A stretch of DNA of 64,000 nt from Rhizodiscina lignyota (lineage: Eukaryota > Ascomycota > Dothideomycetes > Aulographales > Rhizodiscinaceae), in contig ML978121.1 of the NCBI GenBank assembly GCA_010015805.1, forward strand, positions 3,162,001 to 3,226,000. Direction: 5' to 3'. Below, piece by piece: positions 22,441 through 32,135 of the stretch; position 1 is the first letter of the stretch; the number at the start of each line of letters is the position of its first letter. Under the pieces are notes generated by a model. That model searched no databases. It worked only from the letters and a program-made list of their open reading frames with translations, and was not told the DNA's origin. A program made the position numbers and the translations under genes.

Positions 22441-23892
22441 CTCGGCCGAAGGAGGGATCGGGAGACAATGGAAAGCGCCTTCGTGTCGCAACTGTGCGAA
22501 GCAAAGAAGCCAAGCGAGAACGATCTGGGAAGATTCCAAGTGGAACTTAGGCTCATGATATAGCGTCTTAGTGAAGCCGGGGGAGAACCCGCTAGTCCTC
22601 TGGTTTGTGTAGGGTTTCCGGAGTAATGATACGAGACTGTCGTGCGCATTATCGCTGATCACCAAATTCTAAAGCTTGGTGCATCTCACCATCCAGGCTC
22701 TTCGGCTAGCTAGGAACGCCATGCAGTTACACTACTAAGGATACCGAGTCAGTGTCCTACTTTGATCGCAGAGGCACGACAATACTGGCCAAAGCGATTT
22801 CTTAACGATCTGGCTCTGTATACAAGCCAGTTATCGCAGTACCTGTCGCGACACAACTTCTCCAACATCGTGAATATCCGTATGGGTCCCATAAGGAGTT
22901 CCTGGCCCCCTGGTGCGCGTGTGGAGCAAACGGCTCCGTGCTGAGTGAGACGCAAGGATTACTTATCCAGGCTTAATTGTGACTTCAAGAGGCGTTTCCC
23001 TGTTCATATTGCCGAGAGTGCATGAAGGTCAGGGTCGCGTGCAATTTTTCTGGCGCAAATTCCCTTAAACGGATAAGGCTACAAGCCCAGAAGATATATC
23101 ATATCGTCGAGCTTCGGGCCCCTGCGGCCGCATCCCAGCCACTTGGCACCGTCCCGCATCCTGAAAGCTTATGAATGATAGCTGTGCAGTTTGTTATGCA
23201 AGGTGGAAACTTCCGGGAATAATAAGCAGCCTTAAACATATGCACATAAGCAGCCACACATTCTGGAGGAACGATTGGCTCTTTAAAGTTTCTCGACGGG
23301 AGCATACTGTCGTTCTACTCGCCACATTAAACATCCCAGTCATTTGATATCGCCAGGTACATATGTACTCGGTCCTGTCCATACTGGTTCCATGCTACAA
23401 ATATACACATTCAACGTTGTCGGGCGGTCCTTCATAACTGTCTTGAGTGATATTTTGCGCGACCATAGTAAGAGTGCTTACGTCCACTATTCTTCTATAC
23501 AACGCGGCCGCTCTAGTCTTCGTAAGTGCCGAGAGGTTCAGCCCTGTTGCTTTCGTCAGAATGAGATTTGAACATACTCCGCAGAATTTCCTGTCAACGC
23601 AGGATGAAGCCAATTCAGCATTCGTTTCTATTGCGGCCTGTAAAAAGTCCAATGTAATCGTGATGAATGTTCCAGCTTGAATTGAGATTTTGCAACGTGC
23701 AGCATAGACCTCGCCGTATCTATTCCCAATGACTGGTTTCCTTTCGTAGAGGATTTGGAGGACTGAGGACTGAGGACTGAACGCATTGTAGGACTACCTG
23801 CAGGACGGTTTGCACCTAGGAGGGGTGGTTTGATGGCCAGTTAATTTCATCTGTACACTTCCGGTCTCATTTTCACCGTTACTGCTGCAGCC
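22441..23892. other. Intergenic region with a short tandem repeat
   Basis: 1.45 kb between divergent genes. It must contain the promoter, and perhaps a first exon, of the pepsin-like gene, and the promoter of the disordered orphan. Frames are short and unconvincing. Confidence 0.45.
23758..23778. repeat. Three 7-bp tandem units (GAGGACT)
   Basis: Three exact head-to-tail copies of GAGGACT lie about 115 bp upstream of the ATG at 23893. They are too short to be a named element and could be a length-variable minisatellite. Confidence 0.8.
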
Positions 23893-24834
23893 ATGCCACG
23901 AAAAGAGCAGACGGAGTGGCATCGGATACTTTCAGAAGGAAGACATCTTTTGCCAAATGACTGGGACTTTGATCACACGGAACAGTATGCATTTTGCGGT
24001 ATGAAAAAAGCTTTCTTGCAACCAAGTACAGGAATTTCAGATCTTACGAGGACACTGACTTTCGGCACAGTGAATATCGACAAGCTATGGCCGCACTACG
24101 CCTTGGATGATTTATACCTCCTGATTCCCAGCGATCGATCTGAGAAGGACGAATCAGAAATGGCGGACTACGAATACACGCCCATTTCACCGGATTTGGG
24201 AGAGTCAGATGAAGGGGAGAATGGAGGATTCGCTCCTGTACCAAGCACGGAAGAACATGCGGAAGGAGACAAGTCGGACCACAGCGAGGACGACAGGGCC
24301 AGCTTGGACACCGAATATGGACGCTCACGGCGTAAAGTTGTTTTGCTTGCACGTCGAGGGACCGAGAGGAACCCGGGGAGGCCACGTCGTCTACTGGAAA
24401 CACGTTGGTGTCCCACCGTGCATAAGGCGTTGATCCAGTTTGTTGATGAAGTCGCACGACGGACGCTGCGGCTGATGGACGATGCAGACTCTGAGAACGA
24501 CGACCACGACAATGGTTATAATAGTGGCCGCCGCAGAGGAGGCAGGAGAGACCAAAGAGTTGATAGTCCTAAACGCAAGCGGAGTGAGGACCATGACAGC
24601 AACGATGGCGGAGACGATGATGACAACAGTGCACATACAAGAAAAAGAGAAAACAGAGCTGCTGTCAGTAGAAATGGGAGAACAGCGAAGCACGCAGTAG
24701 TGAACGAAAAGGGTCAGCGAACGCAGGAGGCACATGGCCAGGCACAAGAGGCACCTGTGATGAAAAGGGACGAAGAATCACCACGGCAGCCGAGCATCCA
24801 TGGAAATGTGATGACAGCCACTCAAAGGTGGTAG
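23893..24834 (+). CDS. Disordered charged protein of unknown function
   Basis: A 313-residue single-exon frame from an ATG in good context (GCAGCCATGCC). I do not recognise it. The first 90 residues look ordered (EWHRILSEGRHLLPNDWDFD, then LDDLYLLIPSDRS) and resemble short segments of fungal proteins that pair a small folded part with a long tail. The rest is strongly charged, with acidic runs, Arg/Gly-rich parts and a probable nuclear localisation signal (SPKRKRSEDH). A helix-like segment (VHKALIQFVDEVARRTLRLM) sits mid-protein. Composition suggests a nuclear, nucleic-acid-associated or scaffold protein, but this is inference. It could also be a fast-evolving orphan. Confidence 0.5.
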   Translation: MPRKEQTEWHRILSEGRHLLPNDWDFDHTEQYAFCGMKKAFLQPSTGISDLTRTLTFGTVNIDKLWPHYALDDLYLLIPSDRSEKDESEMADYEYTPISPDLGESDEGENGGFAPVPSTEEHAEGDKSDHSEDDRASLDTEYGRSRRKVVLLARRGTERNPGRPRRLLETRWCPTVHKALIQFVDEVARRTLRLMDDADSENDDHDNGYNSGRRRGGRRDQRVDSPKRKRSEDHDSNDGGDDDDNSAHTRKRENRAAVSRNGRTAKHAVVNEKGQRTQEAHGQAQEAPVMKRDEESPRQPSIHGNVMTATQRW

Positions 24835-25241
24835 AGTTGGTCTGGTACAGAAGGTGTGAGGCTTCTCTATCATTGTACAAAGCGCATCGTGGGGGTGGCA
24901 ATCAGGGGGTGAACGACAGGATGTGCTTGCAGGTGATTTAGCATGTGCGGAAAGAGATATGGTAGGGATTAATGAAAGTAGATGGAGACTTCTAAATATG
25001 GGACTTGTATTTCTCAGCGTTCATTCGCCTTCCGCAGCAGAGATTGGTGGTGAAGTTGCAGCGTGTCCTTTCGATTATTCAACAGCAACTCTCAACGCTA
25101 GCGCGGGAGCCCCTGCTATTAAAACTAAAGCTGTTCACTTCTGCAACAGCATCTTGCATCTTCAACCACCAACACCACACATTGTCTCATCCTGCTTCTC
25201 ACTTATCGCTGCAATAGGAGAGGCGCTTACATTATTCCACA
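24835..25241. other. Promoter region of the PDI gene
   Basis: 407 bp between the orphan and the PDI start codon. It contains a UPRE-like core (separate entry) and a pyrimidine-rich stretch close to the ATG. Frames present are short and overlap the expected 5' leader. Confidence 0.5.
25059..25067 (+). promoter_or_regulatory. UPRE-like Hac1/HacA site
   Basis: CAGCGTGTC, about 180 bp upstream of the PDI ATG, is identical to the core of the yeast KAR2 unfolded-protein-response element and close to the longer HacA consensus described for Aspergillus. PDI genes are classic UPR targets, so position and target fit. It is a single short match, so chance cannot be excluded. Confidence 0.5.
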
Positions 25242-26476
25242 ATGGCTAGATTAAGCTATCTTCTCGTCTCCGCGCTCTCAGTGCTCGGCGCCGCAGCTGC
25301 ATCTGCAGTTAAGGACCTCGACGGCTCGAACTTCGATTCCATAGTCCTCAACTCGGGCAAGCCTGCTCTTGTCGAATTCTTTGCACCATGGTAAGGAATC
25401 TTCATTTCCTTGTACGTTAGCAATGTACTGATAAATACATTTTAGGTGCGGCCATTGCAAGAACCTCGCTCCGGTCTATGACGAGCTCGCCAGCACCTTC
25501 GCCTTTGCTGAGAACAAGGTCACCGTCGCCAAGGTCGATGCGGACAACCACAAGGATCTGGGCAAGAGGTTTGGCGTCCAAGGTTTCCCGACGCTGAAAT
25601 GGTTCGATGGCAAGAGTGACAAGCCAGAGGACTACAGCTCGGGAAGGGATCTCGAGAGTCTCCAATCCTTCATTACGGATAAGACTGGCATCAAGCCCAA
25701 AGGTGCCAAGAAGGCACCAAGCAAGGTTGAGATGCTCAGTGATTCCAAGTTCAAGCAGCAGGTTGGCAGTGACAAAAACGTCCTCGTTGCTTTCACTGCA
25801 CCGTGGTGTGGCCGTACGTCGTGTTCATTTCAGCTTCACGGTGTGGAAAGCTAACTGTATTGCTGCAGACTGCAAGAACCTCGCACCTACCTGGGAAACC
25901 CTCGCCGAAGACTTCGCCTCTGAGCCATCCGTCGTCATCGCTAAGGTTGACGCTGAATCTCCAGACGCTAAGCAGACTGCTCAAGATCAAGGTGTTTCAA
26001 GCTACCCCACAATCAAATACTTCCCGGCTGGCTCCACCGAGGCTGAGAAGTACGAGGGCGGCCGCACGGAGAAGGACTTCATTGCCTTCATCAACGAAAA
26101 GGCTGGCACTCACCGCGCTGTTGGTGGTGGGCTCGACGCTACTGGTGGTACCATCGCTGCTATGGATACTGTGGTTGACAAGATCCTGGCTAGCGGCGAG
26201 GACTTTGCTTCTGGTGTCGAGGATGTCAAGAAGGCTGCAAAGAGCGCGAGCGCCGATGCGAGCAACAAATTTGCGGACTACTATGTCAAGGTCACCGAGA
26301 AGATGGGTACAAACAAGGGGTATGTTGAAAAGGAGCTGAAGAGGCTCCAGGGCCTGTTGGCCAAGGGTGGCCTGGCACCGGAGAAGCAGGACGATCTGAC
26401 GAGCAGGAGCAACATTCTGAGGAAGTTTATTGCCGCTAAGGACGAGGCTGCCGATGCCGTCAAGGAGGAGCTCTAA
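25242..26476 (+). CDS. tigA: Protein disulfide isomerase with two thioredoxin domains and ERp29-like C-terminus
   Basis: ER oxidoreductase that forms and rearranges disulfides in secretory proteins (TigA/ERp38 type). Exons are 25242-25390, 25446-25813 and 25869-26476: 1,125 nt, 374 residues. A signal peptide (MARLSYLLVSALSVLGAAAA) precedes two thioredoxin domains with active sites CGHC at residues 51-54 and 171-174, and cis-proline loops FPTLKWF and YPTIKYF. The C-terminal helical region (KFADYYVKVTEKM, then KRLQGLLAKGGLAPEKQDDL) matches the ERp29 C-terminal domain, and the protein ends in KEEL, an ER-retrieval variant of HDEL/KDEL. The two introns interrupt the two active-site regions: one splits the Trp codon before CGHC, the other splits the His codon inside CGHC. 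The start is fixed by the signal peptide. The UPRE-like site upstream suggests induction by ER stress. Confidence 0.95.
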
Positions 26477-27586
26477 ACACAACAATGAATTACACGGGGA
26501 TGGGATTTAGGGAATCGTCGGACTCTTTGTTTTTCATTCATGCTGATTTGGATTTCGGCGTTTAGGGAGCAGCCGGAAAAGAGAGATAGGATCGACCAGG
26601 CGATTGACATGTTGCGCAAACCTCAGAACCACCGATTTCTTCGCAAACCAACTACTGTAGACTTTGGATATACTCCAAAGAAATATGCGCCCAGAGGAAG
26701 CCCAAGAAGAATATGAGAAGGTGGTTCGTCGTGCTAGAATGGCGGACTTCTTGGATCCGCTGCGTCATGTTGTACCTAGCTGGCAAGACTTTCTGGGGCT
26801 GTTTTTCACAAGCAGTATTCCTGAACGTCACCGTTGGTTTACTGGATATGGATGGCGTTGTGGCCTTTGAAAGGTTGGCAACGACTGAGCGGGCCAGCAT
26901 GTTGCTTGGAAGACACTACAGGTTCCTGCCACGTTCTGTACTGTAGTCTCATGCATAGCGAAAATACATTTCGCCGTTTTGCTTAACTAGTTTCCAATCT
27001 TCCCCTACAGTCTTAATCTCTGCCCCCAAATTGCGTGATCCAAATTGGCGCGCCGACCCTAGTGGGAAGGCGCCGAGCGTGGGAGGTGCGTAGATGCCAG
27101 ACCGCCCGCAGGTAGAAGATAATTCTCGAAATATGAATTCTAGGTTTATATAATGAACAAGATTTGAGGCACCGATATTGCAGGCTTCCACATAGGGTAT
27201 TCCAACTGGTCAACTGGCAGAGGCACTGGTCACTATGCCAGAGCTCTGAAATGAATTCAACCTAACTTGAAATGGTAAGTCCTGTAAGTCGAGAGATAAG
27301 TATGTCACAAATCTGGATAGCCTTCCTTTTCTGTTTCTTTTGTTCTTCTTTTTGTCTCTTTCTTGTCGACCATGGGCCATTACCTGTCACACAGGCGTCA
27401 CATTTTTGGGCTAAATCAAGCTTTAAATCTCTGTGAGAAATGAATCTCATCGCATATGAAAATCTAGAACATGAATCGGAATCCTTGGAAACTCGCGAGC
27501 CAAGAGGTCACGCAGAGTCGCCGAGAAATATGTATACACAACGCCCCAGCGCCCAGCTTTGCAGATGACAAGCAATCTCAAACAGT
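26477..27586. other. Intergenic region with two opposed short frames
   Basis: 1.1 kb between convergent genes. Two overlapping frames have ATG starts and protein-like composition: plus 26685-26870 (61 residues, beginning MRPEEAQEEYEKVVRRARM) and minus 26900-26652 (82 residues, a mitochondrial-type Arg/Ser-rich start and a C-terminal hydrophobic helix). At most one is likely real, and I cannot decide which. The remaining sequence holds nothing recognisable. Confidence 0.4.
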
Positions 27587-28063
27587 TCATTTCCCTTGCT
27601 CCCCACTACTCCGTTCGTTGCCTCCTTGGATTCTGGCTTCCAGGTTGTCAAGTCTGCGAGACATGTCGTCCACTGGAGAGTGTCAGTAATGTGTCAAAGA
27701 GCCGCTCGAAAATGAAAGGAGGAAATTGCTCAAAACCCAGATCAAACGTAAGATGGAATTGTAAGGTTGTCATTGGGACTATTCCGGATGTTACATACTC
27801 TTCGTTAAAAGCTCCGATGATATTGATGAGAACTTGGACGAGAGCTGAGTCAGGAGGTCGTCGACAACTTGGCTGAGCTCTTGAGTTGAACTATCGGACT
27901 GTAGCATGTTAGAACGCATTCGTCCAACTCTACCATGTCTCAGGGTAGAACATAGGCTTGCGGGTAAACATAGAGCAAGTAATCAGCCGTAATATGGAGA
28001 TATACATACCAGCCCCTGGTCGTCTAATCGCGTTGACGCTGCAGAATCGGTGCGGTCGGCCAT
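27587..28063 (-). CDS. HSBP1: Heat shock factor-binding protein 1 homologue (3 exons)
   Basis: Small coiled-coil regulator; in animals HSBP1 binds the trimerisation domain of HSF1 and dampens the heat-shock response, and it also stabilises WASH/CCC-type assemblies. Exons are 28063-28010, 27898-27799 and 27672-27587: 240 nt, 79 residues, matching the roughly 76 residues of the family. The core LSQVVDDLLTQLSSKFSSIS followed by KMDDMSRRLDNLEARI is the HSBP1 heptad-repeat signature. All three exons are too short to stand out as open frames, so the gene is easily missed by ORF callers. Introns (110 and 126 nt) have GTATGT donors and CAG acceptors, and phases agree. It is divergent to EBP2 across 315 bp. 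Confidence 0.9.
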
Positions 28064-28378
28064 TGTTTGTGTTTGGAAATGAATTTTGTTGAACGTTCGC
28101 TCAGGATAAGCGCTGACGTGATGGAGAAGTCTGTGGGTACATATCTCCTTCTTGTTCCACTCCTACTTGAAGTGGTTGACGATGTCTTAGTTGGACGCGC
28201 TAGTCGCGCTTACGGTAGGATAAGCGCGGGCGGTGAGCCGAAGCGCCAAGATTCTTGCGATTTTGCCATAACTTTTCTGCGGACACTTCGACCTGCTGCT
28301 TTTCACAACTCTGTCATGATTTGCGCAAATCAACTTTGCAATTGAGACGAATAATTTCGACCCGCGTTGATCGATAAT
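28064..28378. promoter_or_regulatory. Shared divergent promoter HSBP1/EBP2
   Basis: 315 bp separate the start codons of HSBP1 (minus) and EBP2 (plus), so the two genes must share or closely pack their control elements. A heat-shock-element-like site is present near the HSBP1 end (next entry). I see no PAC or RRPE ribosome-biogenesis box, which the yeast EBP2 regulon would suggest. Confidence 0.6.
28086..28098. promoter_or_regulatory. Heat-shock-element-like site
   Basis: TTGTTGAACGTTC reads as three alternating units TTG-GAA-TTC with 2-nt spacers: two perfect units plus one with a single mismatch to the nGAAn array bound by HSF. It lies 23 bp upstream of the HSBP1 ATG. The fit to the gene's function is attractive, but the motif is short. 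Confidence 0.35.
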
Positions 28379-29738
28379 ATGGCAAAGAGCGGTAAATTGC
28401 GACCTGCGCTCGATCGATTGCAAGGACGAAATTTCAAGCTCGAGAAGCAGCGAAAGTTGGAGAAAGCCGCAGGGAAGAGGAAGAAAGGGAAGGCGCAGGA
28501 AGTAACCGAAGATGATGAAGCCGAGGGAGCACTAGAGACAGAGATGCTGGAGAATGTTGAAGATGAAGAGCAAGTAGAAGTGGGTGCGGAATGGGAGACT
28601 GAGGACGAAGGAGACGAGGAAGAAGAGAGACTAGGAGTACGTTTGGTCTCTTAGCGTTAATCTTTGGAATCAATGTGCGAAAGACTGACATCGGGTCTAG
28701 TTTGATTTATCAAGGCTAGAAGACAGTGATTCGGACGCATCAGAAGACGACATCGTAGAAGCGAGACCGAACGGCAAACCCGTCAATGGCGCAGCGCCCG
28801 AAGAGGATGGCGAAGATGATAACGAGGATGCAGATGAAGAAGAAGATATTCCTTTATCCGACCTCTCCTCTGTCGCTTCGGAAGAGAAGGGCGACCTCAT
28901 CCCACATCAACGCCTAACCATCAACAATACTACCGCCCTTCTTTCCGCATTGAAACGCATTGCTCTCCCAACATCTTCCCTTCCCTTCTCAGAACACCAG
29001 TCAATCACAACCACCGAACCTGTGTCAATACCGGATATCGAAGATGACCTCAATCGTGAATTGGCTTTCTACCAACAATCGCTCAATGCGGTTAAGGATG
29101 CGCGAACATTACTGAAGAAGGAAGGTGTGCCGTTCAGTCGGCCGACAGACTATTTTGCAGAGATGGTCAAGAGCGATGAACACATGGGCAGGGTCAAGAA
29201 GAAGTTAGTGGATGCGGCGGCAAGCAAGAAGGCGGCTGCGGAGGCTAGAAAGCAAAGAGATTTGAAGAAATTCGGCAAGGCAGTTCAAGTGGAGAAGCAG
29301 AGGGAAAGGGATAGGGCGAAGCGGGAAACTATGGAGAAGATCAGTTCTCTTAAGCGGAGTACGTGCATCTGGAATCTATGGTTGTGTTGGATCTATGCTA
29401 ACGACTATTCTGCAGAACGCTCAGGCGCAGACCTCACTAACACGAATGAGGAAGACATATTCGATGTCGCGCTCGAAGATGCTGCAACGGCGGAGAAGGC
29501 CGACAAAGCTGCGCGAAGGCAGAAGAGGGATGCCGGTGGCAAGCCGAACCCGAAGAGACAGAAACGCGACGAAAAGTATGGCTTTGGAGGCAAGAAGCGG
29601 CACAAGAAGAGTGGAGATGCAATCAGCAGTGCCGATATGAGAGACTTTTCGACGAAGAAGATGAAGGCGCCATTTGGCGGTGGAGCAAAGGCGGGAGCAA
29701 AGCGGCCAGGAAAAAGTAAGAGGGCGAAGATGAGGTGA
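28379..29738 (+). CDS. EBP2: rRNA-processing protein EBP2 (3 exons)
   Basis: Nucleolar factor needed for 27S pre-rRNA processing and 60S assembly. Exons are 28379-28636, 28701-29358 and 29416-29738: 1,239 nt, 412 residues, the usual length for the family. The N-terminus is basic then acidic (runs of Glu/Asp); the conserved EBP2 core lies in exon 2 (DLNRELAFYQQSLNAVKDAR, then KKEGVPFSRPTDYFAEMVKS, HMGRVKKKL, RQRDLKKFGKAVQV). Exon 3 holds a Lys/Arg-rich tail (RRQKRDAGGKPNPKRQKRD, GFGGKKRHKK) typical of nucleolar proteins. Intron 1 (GTACGT to TAG) and intron 2 (GTACGT to CAG) restore a single frame. The start is the first ATG and gives MAKSGKLRPALDRLQGR. Confidence 0.94.
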
Positions 29739-30141
29739 AAATGTGTAGCACCTGTGCCTTCGTCTTTGAAAATTATTCCTTGATAGCGCTCAGTATGAAC
29801 GGATCATGAAAATTTGAGTCCCCCGGCCATCGCCGTCGTGCGCCTGAAAGTCAACATGTGCACTATAGTTCGCTGTATATAATGACGGCGAGGCATATTA
29901 AAGGAGCGGCCACAACACCCTTCAAAGTTCAGCTCCCCAAGGATCCCCTGGGCTGGCTAGTCGCGCTTCGTTGGCGAGCGCCGAGGGAACAACAAACCAG
30001 AGCTTACCGGCCACCAAATACTCATCCCAACGCTGCCCTCGGTCGCTCTCCCAGTGCGCTATCCAGGCTGAACATTGCCGTCGCAAAGAACGTGTCGACA
30101 CTTGACTTCGATTCATACCCACCTGAAGAGGCATTCACACC
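29739..30141. other. Intergenic region
   Basis: 403 bp between EBP2 and the Mpv17/PMP22-family gene, both plus-strand. It holds the EBP2 3' UTR and the promoter of the next gene; no further signal is recognised. Confidence 0.5.
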
Positions 30142-31081
30142 ATGTCGGACGTGAAGTTCCAACAAACCACCACGAGGACCTCTGATATCCGCGGCGGCGA
30201 CTTTCGTGGCCCTGATGCTCAAGATGGCGGCAAGCACCATCATGAGGGTCTTGCCCATGAAGTGGGCGCAGCATTGACGCGTGGAGCTGGCCCGCAAGGC
30301 TATCTTGCTGTATGTATGCCCATCCACGACAATTGAGATGGCGTCGTAACTTGCTAACCTGTGCCGCGTGCTCCCAGGCCTACCTCAAGCAGCTCCAGGA
30401 GAACCCTCTGCGCACCAAAATGCTCACATCCGGCGCTCTGTCGGCACTTCAAGAGTTCCTCGCGTCATGGCTGGCGCATGATAAGAACAGGGATGGACAC
30501 TACTTCACTTCTCGCGTGCCGAAGATGGCCATCTACGGCGCGTTCATCAGCGCGCCTATGGGCCATGTCATGATTGGCATCCTACAGAAGCTGTTTGCTG
30601 GACGTACCAGTTTGAAGGCCAAGATCCTTCAGATTCTCGTCAGCAACCTCATCGTAAGTCGCATCCGTTGGCTTGACTATTTTATGAAATGTATAGTGCA
30701 GTCTAACATATAGAGCAGGTAGCGCCAATCCAGAACACAGTCTACTTGGCATCAATGGCTGTAATCGCCGGAGCCCGAACTTTCCACCAGATTCGCGCAA
30801 CCGTAAAGGCTGGCTTCATGCCCGTCATGAAGGTCAGCTGGATCACCTCTCCCATCTGCCTGGCGTTTGCGCAGAAGTTCCTCCCCCAGGAGACGTGGGT
30901 CCCGTTCTTCAACATTGTTGCATTCTGCATCGGTACCTACATCAACACACATACCAAGAAGAAGAGGCTTGCAGCCCTAAGGAGGAAGCACTACGGAGAC
31001 GGACGATCCACAAGTGAGCGCTTAGATCGCCCCGACCGTCCAGACCGTCCAGACTATCCTGAGAGCCGTCCTGGCTATTAG
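30142..31081 (+). CDS. Mpv17/PMP22-family peroxisomal or mitochondrial membrane protein (3 exons)
   Basis: Integral membrane protein of the Mpv17/PMP22 family (peroxisomal PXMP2-like). Exons are 30142-30309, 30378-30653 and 30719-31081: 807 nt, 268 residues, longer than the roughly 200-residue core because of an N-terminal hydrophilic part and an Asp/Arg/Pro tail. The family start is visible in exon 2 (AYLKQLQENPLRTKMLTSGA, a variant of the W-x-x-Y-L-x-x-L-x-x-x-P opening), then the helix MAIYGAFISAPMGHVMIGIL. Exon 3 has the core end (VSWITSPICLAFAQKFLP, WVPFFNIVAFCIGTYIN). The C-terminus contains RPDRPDRPDYPESRPGY, a small tandem DRP repeat. Peroxisome or mitochondrion cannot be told from sequence. 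The family forms channels or affects membrane permeability. Confidence 0.85.
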
Positions 31082-32135
31082 TTTAGCCTATGCGGTACGA
31101 GGACGGCTAGATTCGCATATGGATATGGCCTTGGAGGCAGAGCATAATCTGCAGCATCTTAGGAGCAACTGCTGAGGCCTTATGTCACAAGTTATAATGA
31201 GTGCAAATGGGATAGCGTGATTGCTAAGCCTAAGAGCTCACAGAAAACTTTGCAAGAAGCAGTATCGATGAGGTTGCCACTTTTGACTTTTGCGATAGGA
31301 TTTGCCAACCGTCTCTTTTGTCAATAATGCTGTACATACGATATCCTTTAGTCGGCCTGGAATGGGAAGTGGAGTCCAAGCATTGCAGAAAACTTGCGTA
31401 TCTATCGCAAATTCCGGCCTGTCGTTTCACACATAAGGTTCTGGATTGGTCATCTTTGATCTAATGAGTTTGCAGCCCAATTGCCGCATTGCTTTCGTCT
31501 TCTGCCCCCAAGGTCTATACGAGCATCCATGAATATTCTGGGAGATCTGAAACTCTCCCAAAGTATACACCTTATGACGGAACTACTGACGTGACCATAG
31601 CTGCTCTTGTTCCTGGATCCAAACTCCCTCGATCCGACAATTACAGCGACCCAAAGGCGATACAAGATGCAGTTACGCCACACTACTGTCATGACTTGCA
31701 TTAGCCGATAAGGTATCTTCTATCATGCTACCAACAAAGGAAAGCCTGAGGTCGGAGCTGCTCAGAGGACGACAAACAATCTTGTATCACCTTTTGATCT
31801 CAAACGCCACCAAGAGTCGCACAACAACACGAAAACCTGGCTTGGACAGAAACCACAAACACCATCGTGACTTTGGCGCTCATGATCATATGACGACTCC
31901 CCAAAGTCACTGCAGTCCAATTTGCCACGTCGAGGCGGCAACCTGCAGCCCAAAGATTTCTTGTAGAGCTGCATTTACAGAAGTTTATAAACTTGCGCGA
32001 TGGTTTCCCTCTCGCTGTTCCCGACCATTCTCTTCTCATTACTTGCGACTGACAGTCACTCTTAATACCATCTTTTGCATAGTCTTTTTCTTGATGAATA
32101 ATTTGGCCGTTCAACTTCGTAATCTCCCAGGAGCA
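31082..32135. other. Intergenic region upstream of the SprT-like/BTB gene
   Basis: 1.05 kb without a firm gene. The reading frame of the next gene is open upstream to an ATG at 31725, but residues encoded between 31725 and 32135 look like non-coding sequence translated by chance, so I treat this part as promoter and leader. Confidence 0.45.

Noticed and set aside
31725-32135. 137-codon N-terminal extension of the SprT-like/BTB protein
   Set aside because: The frame is open, but the residues look random, and the ATG at 32136 has a better context; the extension cannot be fully excluded.
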